Source: an uncultured Eubacteriales bacterium
Lineage (GTDB): Bacteria; Bacillota; Clostridia; Monoglobales; Monoglobaceae
Assembly (NCBI GenBank): GCA_900542675.1
Contig: UQOT01000064.1
Span: forward strand, 1-11,422
Direction: 5' to 3'
Length of the DNA stretch: 11,422 bases
Shown here: piece by piece, positions 6,815-11,422 of the stretch
How the letters are laid out: every line of letters starts with the position of its first letter
Position numbering within the stretch: the stretch's first letter is position 1
Position numbers and translations under genes: made by a program
The notes under the pieces: generated by a model
Databases searched by the model: none
Told to the model about the DNA's origin: nothing
What the model saw: only the letters and a program-made list of their open reading frames with translations

Positions 6815-8518
6815 TTATTTAACTTCTGTCATTCTGATGTCTTTAAGTATCATCTGTACGTTCTGGAAGCCCTTGTAGTCGTTTATGTCAAGTGCAAACG
6901 CAACATCTATAAAATCGCCCTCTTTGAACGTACTGTAGTAGTCGCCCATACCGAAGCCCACGGCGTCTATATACTTGCCGTCTTTATACAGCGTCATTCT
7001 CAGATGCTTACCCTCGCTCATAACGCTTATTCTGTGTATTTTGATGTTACGTACCGCAAATACCGGAGTCGGATTGTTCACGCCGAACGGCTGGAGCCTG
7101 TTTATATCGTGAACCGTGTCTATTGTGATATAGGTCACTTTAATCTGTGCATCAAGTGAGATTTTGGGAACAAGAGTCGAGTCCTCAATTTTGCCCTTTG
7201 CGTATTCGTTTATCTTTTTCCTAAATTCTTCAATATTATCGGCTTTTATCGTAAGACCTGCGGCAAGCTCGTGACCGCCGAATTTCTCAAGCAGTTCGCT
7301 TGAGTGCTCAAGCGCGCCGAACAGATTAAATCCGCTTACGCTTCTGCCGCTGCCTTTTGCGGAATCGCCGTCGACCGCAAAGAGGATTGACGGTTTGTAG
7401 TATTTTTCGGTAATCTTTGATGAAACGATACCGACAATGCCGTGGTGCCAGTTTTCGTGCGGGACGACAATTATATCATCGTCTTTTATCTCGGGATGCT
7501 GCTCTATATACTCAAGAGCTTCCTTAAGCATTTTCTGCTCAGTCTGCTGACGCAGTGTATTTTCGTGGCACAAAGAATTTGCAAGCTCTGTCGCTTTGTC
7601 CGCGTCCTCGGTTAAAAACAGCTCAACACTCGTTGACGCACAGCCGAGACGTCCGCTTGCGTTAATTCTCGGCGCGATTGTGTATCCTATGGTTGATGTC
7701 GTTATCGCCTTGCCGTTTGTTGAAACGTCGATAAGCGCTTTAAGTCCGATATTCTTTGTATCTTTAAAGCGTTTGAGACCTTCTGTTACGATAACGCGGT
7801 TCTCGTCTATAAGCGGCGATATATCCGCAACTGTACCGAGACACATCAAATCCGCGTATTTTTCCACAAGGTTTTCGAGCGAGTTATCTTTGTCAAGCGC
7901 CTGAATAAGCTTAAAGACAACGCCTACGCCCGCAAGGCTTTTAAACGGGTACGGACAGTCCTTGCGCTTCGGGTCGATTGCCGCGTAAACCTCGGGGATT
8001 TTCTCCTTACATTCGTGGTGGTCGGTTATTATAAAGTCGAGACCGATTGACTTTGCATATTCCGCCTCCTCAACCGCAGTGATACCTGTGTCAACGGTTA
8101 TTATAAGAGACGAACCGCTGTTTCTGATTTTGTCAAGCGCATCACGGTTTACGCCGTATCCTTCAACCATTCTGTCTGGAACATAATAGTCCACTTCAAT
8201 ACCCATATTGTTAAGATACTTATAAAGAATGGCAATCGATGTAATTCCGTCAACGTCATAGTCGCCGTATATTGTAATCTTTTCGCCCTTTTCCTTGGCG
8301 ATATTTATTCTTTCGGTCGCCTTGTCCATATCCTTCATCAGGAACGGGTCGTGCATTGAGGATAAATCACGGTTTAAAAATTCGCATATCTTATCGTCCT
8401 CGCTCATACCGCGGTTATATAAAATAATGGCTGTCAGCGGCGAAATCTTAAACGTCTTTGATATTTCCACAACTCTTGTCTTGTCAAATTCTTTCAGTAT
8501 CCATTTCTTTTTCAGCAT
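6815..8518 (-). CDS. recJ: Single-stranded-DNA-specific 5'-3' exonuclease RecJ
   Basis: RecJ degrades single-stranded DNA 5' to 3' in recombinational and mismatch repair and at stalled forks. The 567-aa protein has the DHH-family manganese sites: DYDVDG at 86-91, D143 in TVDTG, DHH at 166-168, and a following acidic motif ADISP at 231-235. PRINASGR at 283-290 and the DHHA1 motif GGHELAAG at 414-421 bind nucleic acid. The C-terminal ~450-565 is an OB-like domain ending in the recJ-typical FGMGDYY...VAFALDIN stretch. The length matches the short ~570-aa form (E. coli type) rather than the longer ~780-aa B. subtilis form. I chose ATG 8518 because AGGAGA lies 6 nt upstream; an in-frame ATG at 8563 would add 15 residues with no ribosome binding site and sits within a few bases of the predicted transcript start. 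It is the first gene of the minus-strand operon. Confidence 0.95.
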   Translation of the reverse strand: MLKKKWILKEFDKTRVVEISKTFKISPLTAIILYNRGMSEDDKICEFLNRDLSSMHDPFLMKDMDKATERINIAKEKGEKITIYGDYDVDGITSIAILYKYLNNMGIEVDYYVPDRMVEGYGVNRDALDKIRNSGSSLIITVDTGITAVEEAEYAKSIGLDFIITDHHECKEKIPEVYAAIDPKRKDCPYPFKSLAGVGVVFKLIQALDKDNSLENLVEKYADLMCLGTVADISPLIDENRVIVTEGLKRFKDTKNIGLKALIDVSTNGKAITTSTIGYTIAPRINASGRLGCASTSVELFLTEDADKATELANSLCHENTLRQQTEQKMLKEALEYIEQHPEIKDDDIIVVPHENWHHGIVGIVSSKITEKYYKPSILFAVDGDSAKGSGRSVSGFNLFGALEHSSELLEKFGGHELAAGLTIKADNIEEFRKKINEYAKGKIEDSTLVPKISLDAQIKVTYITIDTVHDINRLQPFGVNNPTPVFAVRNIKIHRISVMSEGKHLRMTLYKDGKYIDAVGFGMGDYYSTFKEGDFIDVAFALDINDYKGFQNVQMILKDIRMTEVK

Positions 8519-8524
8519 TTTATA

Positions 8525-8530
8525 TCTCCT
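8525..8530 (-). promoter_or_regulatory. Ribosome binding site of recJ
   Basis: AGGAGA on the minus strand, 6 nt before the ATG at 8518. It decides the recJ start over the in-frame ATG at 8563. Confidence 0.75.
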
Positions 8531-8537
8531 AAGTTTT

Positions 8538-8563
8538 TCACAATGTGATGCGTTGTTTCGCAT
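8538..8563. repeat. Two adjacent short inverted repeats in the recJ leader
   Basis: TCACA-A-TGTGA (8538-8548) is a perfect 11-bp palindrome about one central base. Directly joined to it, ATGCG (8548-8552) and CGCAT (8559-8563) form a 5-bp inverted repeat with a 6-nt loop. Both would lie at the start of the recJ transcript, between the predicted start (~8567) and the ribosome binding site. They could be an operator or a 5'-end hairpin that protects mRNA; short repeats in AT-rich DNA can also arise by chance. Confidence 0.4.
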
Positions 8564-8573
8564 TAACTTTGAT

Positions 8574-8602
8574 ATTTTATCATTATTTTACTTAAAATAC
8601 AA
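8574..8602 (-). promoter_or_regulatory. Sigma-A-type promoter of the recJ operon
   Basis: On the minus strand, -35 TTGTAT (8597-8602), a 17-nt spacer and -10 TAAAAT (8574-8579) preceded by TGA, an extended -10. The expected transcript start is near 8567, giving a leader of about 50 nt. It would drive recJ and, by read-through, rel and the downstream genes. Assignment is from consensus match only. Confidence 0.65.
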
Positions 8603-8654
8603 TAGTTTTTTGAAAATTTTCTCAAAATTTATTTGGTTTTTGCCGTGCGGATAA

Positions 8655-8686
8655 CCGCCGCGCGCAGGTTCTTGACTAAGCGGCGG
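8655..8686. repeat. GC-rich inverted repeat overlapping the mutS2 promoter
   Basis: CCGCCG (8655-8660) and CGGCGG (8681-8686) are perfect inverted arms 20 nt apart in otherwise AT-rich intergenic DNA. The mutS2 -35 box (8672-8677) lies between the arms, and the right arm fills part of the spacer before the -10. An operator is one reading; a plus-strand hairpin followed by GTTTTGTGT resembles a terminator, but no plus-strand gene lies upstream within this intergenic region. Confidence 0.4.
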
Positions 8687-8700
8687 GTTTTGTGTATAAT
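8672..8700 (+). promoter_or_regulatory. Sigma-A-type promoter of mutS2
   Basis: -35 TTGACT (8672-8677), 17-nt spacer, -10 TATAAT (8695-8700). This is one mismatch from consensus at optimal spacing. The expected start is near 8707, leaving a leader of about 43 nt before the TTG start. Confidence 0.8.
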
Positions 8701-8737
8701 AATTCCGTATGGATTTTCAGGGTTTAATATGCAATAA

Positions 8738-8742
8738 AGGGG
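8738..8742 (+). promoter_or_regulatory. Ribosome binding site of mutS2
   Basis: AGGGG within AAAGGGGAA. It is 7 nt before TTG 8750 but 13 nt before the in-frame ATG 8756, and so favours the TTG start. Confidence 0.6.
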
Positions 8743-8749
8743 AATAGTT

Positions 8750-11128
8750 TTGTATATGGAAGAAAAGACGTTAACCACTCTTGAATTTAATAAAATTCTA
8801 AATATGCTCAGCGGCTTTGCCAAGAATGACGAAGCCAAGGAGATAATAAAAAACTTAAAGCCATCGCCGTCTCTGCGTGAGGTTGAACAGATGCTGCTTG
8901 AGACTGATGCGGCGGTCACTATGTCGCTTAAGTACGGTACCCCCGAGATATTAAAGGTTGACAGTGTTAAGGCGTCGCTTAAAAGGCTTAATATCGGCGG
9001 AGGTCTTTCAATTACCGAGCTTTTAAATATAGCGCGGATACTAAAATGCGCGCGCAGTTTAAAGCGGTATACCGAGGAACAGACAGGCATTCTTTCGGGA
9101 TATTTCTCGGAGCTCAGCCCGAATAAGACGCTTGAGGAGAAAATTACGTCAGCTATAGTTTCAGAAGACGAGATTGCGGACACGGCAAGCCCTGCGCTTG
9201 CGGATATCCGCCGCAAAATCAAGCGTACCGGCGCAAAGGTTAAGGACAGTCTTGACAGTATGATACGTTCGAGTCATTATCAAAAATTCCTTATGGATAA
9301 TATTGTAACAATCCGAAACAACAGATATGTTGTGCCTGTAAAGGCTGAGCACCGCGCCGACGTTCCGGGTATAGTCCACGATATGTCGTCATCGGGCGGA
9401 ACTGTGTTTATCGAGCCTGCAGGTGTGGTCAATGCGAATAATGAACTGCACGAGCTTGAAATTAAGGAAAAGGCGGAGATTGAGAAAATCCTGTTTGAGC
9501 TTTCAAACGCTGCGGCGGAGGTATCAGAGCAGCTCGAGTATAATTACGAGACGATAATCAATATTGATTTTATATTTGCAAAGGCTCATCTGGCGCTTGA
9601 TATGAAGGCTGTATGCCCGAAGCTTAACGATAAGGGCGAAATAAATATCATAAAGGGCCGCCACCCGCTTATTGACAGAAAAAAGATTGTTCCCGTCAGC
9701 GTAAGCCTCGGCAGGGATTTTGACACGCTTATTGTGACCGGACCCAACACGGGCGGTAAAACGGTTGTGCTTAAGACGATAGGACTGTTCTGCCTTATGA
9801 CGCAGTCGGGACTTCATATTCCTGCAAACGAGGAGAGCGAGATGCCGGTATTTGAGGATATATTCGCGGATATCGGCGACGAGCAGAGTATTGAGCAGAG
9901 CCTGTCGACGTTCTCGTCACATATGAAGAACATTGTTCATATTGTCGGCAGCATAAAGCCCGGGACGCTCGTGCTGTTTGACGAGCTGTGCTCGGGTACC
10001 GACCCTGTAGAGGGCGCGGCGCTTGCGACTGCGATAATCGAAAATATCCGCTCGGCGGGCGCAAACGTCGTAGCAACCACTCACTACAGCGAGCTTAAGC
10101 TGTACGCGCTGTCAACCGAGGGAATAGAAAACGCATCGTGCGAGTTTGATGTTGAGACCTTAAGCCCGACTTATAAGCTCCTAATCGGCGTGGCGGGAAA
10201 GAGTAACGCTTTTGCGATTTCTCAGAAGCTGGGTCTGCCGAAATATATTATTGACGACTCCAAAAAGCGCCTCACGGACGAGAATATAAGGTTTGAGGAC
10301 ATAATGAGCAAGATTGAGGAAAACCGCGCTCATACCGAAAAGTCGCGCTATGAGCAGGAGAGTATGCAGCGGGAGATTAAGGCGCTTAAGGATGAACTTC
10401 AGAAGGAGCGCGACAAGCTCAATAAAAAGAAGGACAAAATCTATGACAACGCCCGCGCGCAGGCGGATAAGATTATCAAAAAGGCTCAGCGCGAGACAGA
10501 GGAGATGCTGGAGGAAATAAACCGCCTCAGAAAAGAGAAGCGCGATAAGGAAGCCGTACGCGCGATGGAGGAGGTTCGCAAAGAGCTTAAGCTCAAGGAA
10601 AAATCCAACGTCCGCCCGAAGTCAAGGCAGACGTCGGGCGTTAAGTCAAACGTGAGCTTAAACACCTTAAAGCTCGGCGCGAACGTGCTTATTATCGACT
10701 TAAACGATAAGGGAACCGTACTTTCGATAAACAAATCAAACGGCACGGCGGTTATTCAGGTCGGGATTATGAAAATAACGTCAAAAATCGACAATCTTTT
10801 GGTGCTTGAGGATGATAAGGGCTCAAAGCCCGAGGGCTATTCCGCGCCGAAAAGGACTTCGGTTAAGGTCAGCGCGGAGCGCAGCGGCAGGTCGGAGGTT
10901 GACCTTAGGGGTATGACAATAGGCGAAGCCGAGGTCGAAGTGGATAAATTTTTGGACGAGTGTGTGCTGAGCGGACTCAGCGAGGTCAGCCTGATACACG
11001 GCAAGGGCACCGGAGCGCTGCGTGCCGGACTGCACGAATACCTGAGGCATCACCCGCACGTCAGAAAGTACCGTCTCGGTCGGTTCGGCGAGGGCGATTT
11101 GGGCGTTACGATAGTTGAGCTTAAATAA
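8750..11128 (+). CDS. mutS2: Endonuclease MutS2 (MutS-family ATPase with Smr domain)
   Basis: MutS2 binds branched DNA and suppresses recombination in some bacteria; in B. subtilis it also splits collided ribosomes. The 792-aa length is normal. It lacks the MutS mismatch-recognition domain and opens with the family start KTLTTLEFNKIL (6-17). The core (~160-290) includes RNNRYVVPVKAEHR (189-202) and SSSGGTVFIEP (213-223). The ATPase has Walker A GPNTGGKT (331-338), Walker B LVLFDELCSGTDP (407-419), STFSSHM (386-392) and the TTHYSELK switch (443-450). Residues ~510-625 are a highly charged coiled coil, followed by a KOW-like domain (~638-688). The C-terminal Smr nuclease domain (~715-792) has DLRGM (718-722) and HGKGTGALR (750-758). 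I chose TTG 8750 over ATG 8756 by ribosome-site spacing; the difference is two residues. It is divergent from recJ and upstream of yajC. Confidence 0.96.
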   Translation: MYMEEKTLTTLEFNKILNMLSGFAKNDEAKEIIKNLKPSPSLREVEQMLLETDAAVTMSLKYGTPEILKVDSVKASLKRLNIGGGLSITELLNIARILKCARSLKRYTEEQTGILSGYFSELSPNKTLEEKITSAIVSEDEIADTASPALADIRRKIKRTGAKVKDSLDSMIRSSHYQKFLMDNIVTIRNNRYVVPVKAEHRADVPGIVHDMSSSGGTVFIEPAGVVNANNELHELEIKEKAEIEKILFELSNAAAEVSEQLEYNYETIINIDFIFAKAHLALDMKAVCPKLNDKGEINIIKGRHPLIDRKKIVPVSVSLGRDFDTLIVTGPNTGGKTVVLKTIGLFCLMTQSGLHIPANEESEMPVFEDIFADIGDEQSIEQSLSTFSSHMKNIVHIVGSIKPGTLVLFDELCSGTDPVEGAALATAIIENIRSAGANVVATTHYSELKLYALSTEGIENASCEFDVETLSPTYKLLIGVAGKSNAFAISQKLGLPKYIIDDSKKRLTDENIRFEDIMSKIEENRAHTEKSRYEQESMQREIKALKDELQKERDKLNKKKDKIYDNARAQADKIIKKAQRETEEMLEEINRLRKEKRDKEAVRAMEEVRKELKLKEKSNVRPKSRQTSGVKSNVSLNTLKLGANVLIIDLNDKGTVLSINKSNGTAVIQVGIMKITSKIDNLLVLEDDKGSKPEGYSAPKRTSVKVSAERSGRSEVDLRGMTIGEAEVEVDKFLDECVLSGLSEVSLIHGKGTGALRAGLHEYLRHHPHVRKYRLGRFGEGDLGVTIVELK

Positions 11129-11152
11129 ATTTGGAAAATTTTAAAAAAACTA

Positions 11153-11181
11153 TTGCAAAATATTGTATAAGCGGTTATAAT
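11153..11181 (+). promoter_or_regulatory. Sigma-A-type promoter of yajC
   Basis: -35 TTGCAA (11153-11158), 17-nt spacer, -10 TATAAT (11176-11181), located between the mutS2 stop and yajC. The expected start is near 11188, giving a ~28-nt leader. No GC-rich hairpin terminator is visible after mutS2, so yajC may receive both its own transcript and mutS2 read-through. Confidence 0.75.
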
Positions 11182-11201
11182 AGAAATAATATTTATTATT
11201 T

Positions 11202-11207
11202 AGGAGG
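11202..11207 (+). promoter_or_regulatory. Ribosome binding site of yajC
   Basis: Perfect AGGAGG, 8 nt before the TTG at 11216. It establishes the non-ATG start, since the first in-frame ATG is ten codons downstream, inside the membrane segment. Confidence 0.8.
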
Positions 11208-11215
11208 AAATTACA

Positions 11216-11422
11216 TTGCAGGGAAGTTCAGGACAGACGATTTATATGATCGTTATGATGGCTATTATCCTTGTCGTATTCTATTTTATTCTGATAAGAC
11301 CTCAGAAAAAGAGAGAAAAGGCTTTAAAGGATATGATTTCTACTTTAAAAGTCGGCGATGAGGTTGCGTCAATCGGCGGTATTCACGGTAAGATTACAAA
11401 GATTAAGGATAATCTTTTCGTG
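11216..11422 (+). CDS. yajC: YajC, Sec translocase accessory membrane protein, 3' end cut by window edge
   Basis: YajC is a small single-pass membrane protein that associates with SecDF in Sec-dependent protein export. The first 69 residues are present and open to the last base; the family is usually ~85-115 aa. A short N-terminus (MQGSSGQ) precedes one membrane segment (~8-27, IYMIVMMAIILVVFYFILI). The family signature FILIRPQKKREK follows (24-35), and then the soluble domain with LKVGDEVASIGGIHGKI (44-60), the conserved VxTxGGIxGxI-type block. Translation starts at TTG 11216 with a perfect AGGAGG. In many clostridia yajC leads secD and secF, so those genes would be expected beyond the right edge. 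Confidence 0.95.
   Translation, partial: MQGSSGQTIYMIVMMAIILVVFYFILIRPQKKREKALKDMISTLKVGDEVASIGGIHGKITKIKDNLFV

Noticed and set aside
8519..8563. Longer recJ starting at ATG 8563
   Set aside because: The extra 15 residues have no ribosome binding site, overlap the leader palindromes and would start only a few bases from the predicted transcript start; ATG 8518 has AGGAGA at 6 nt.
8629..9222. A 197-codon open frame on the minus strand
   Set aside because: It is antisense to the mutS2 start, is rich in Ser as expected from reversed codon bias, has no recognisable domain and crosses the mutS2 promoter.
11129..11152. Possible terminator after mutS2
   Set aside because: The stretch is AT-rich with AAAATTTT but has no GC-rich stem, so an intrinsic terminator is not supported.
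11131..11361. A 76-codon plus-strand open frame starting just after mutS2
   Set aside because: It begins with TTG without a ribosome binding site and runs through the yajC promoter and the yajC coding sequence in another frame. yajC has clear homology and a perfect AGGAGG.
1..11422. CRISPR array, tRNA or rRNA gene, insertion sequence, phage or defence genes
   Set aside because: No regularly spaced direct repeats, cloverleaf-like gene, transposase motifs or foreign base-composition island were seen; almost all of the window is accounted for by housekeeping genes.

Overview
The window looks like chromosomal housekeeping DNA from a low-to-moderate GC Gram-positive anaerobe, most likely a member of the Clostridia (Bacillota). 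The basis is one long bifunctional Rel protein with Bacillota-type motifs, a MutS2 with a C-terminal Smr domain, a HemZ-type radical SAM protein, strong AGGAGG-like ribosome binding sites, TTG starts on two genes, and consensus sigma-A promoters. I cannot name a genus.

Layout. About 8.5 kb on the minus strand (8518 down to 1) is one head-to-tail gene string: recJ, rel, an MBL-fold hydrolase of the glyoxalase II type, a hemZ-like radical SAM gene, a MATE efflux transporter, tcdA (tRNA t6A dehydratase) and an RluA-family pseudouridine synthase that runs off the left edge. Apart from a 53-nt gap between recJ and rel, which holds an 8-bp hairpin, the junctions are gaps of 13 and 3 nt or overlaps of 4, 11 and 8 nt. 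This points to one operon with translational coupling. A good promoter (extended -10, 17-nt spacer) sits just upstream of recJ.

Divergently, on the plus strand, mutS2 (8750-11128) has its own promoter (TTGACT, 17 nt, TATAAT). It is followed after 87 nt by yajC, which has its own promoter (TTGCAA, 17 nt, TATAAT) and a TTG start, and is cut by the right edge. The 231-nt recJ/mutS2 intergenic region holds both divergent promoters and several short inverted repeats.

How the genes fit together. The minus-strand group joins single-strand DNA processing (RecJ), (p)ppGpp metabolism (Rel), a small-molecule thioesterase-like hydrolase, an anaerobic radical SAM enzyme, drug or metabolite efflux, and two RNA modification enzymes. 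RecJ, Rel, MBL hydrolase and HemZ is a shortened form of a familiar Firmicutes neighbourhood; apt and dtd, often found around rel, are absent, and MATE, tcdA and rluA follow where hisS/aspS are often found. mutS2 and yajC serve recombination control or ribosome rescue and Sec-dependent export.

I found no CRISPR array, tRNA or rRNA gene, insertion sequence, phage gene or toxin-antitoxin pair, and no convincing new system. The points most worth a second look are the short HemZ without the usual N-terminal region, the MATE gene embedded by overlaps on both sides, and the inverted repeats in the recJ/mutS2 control region.
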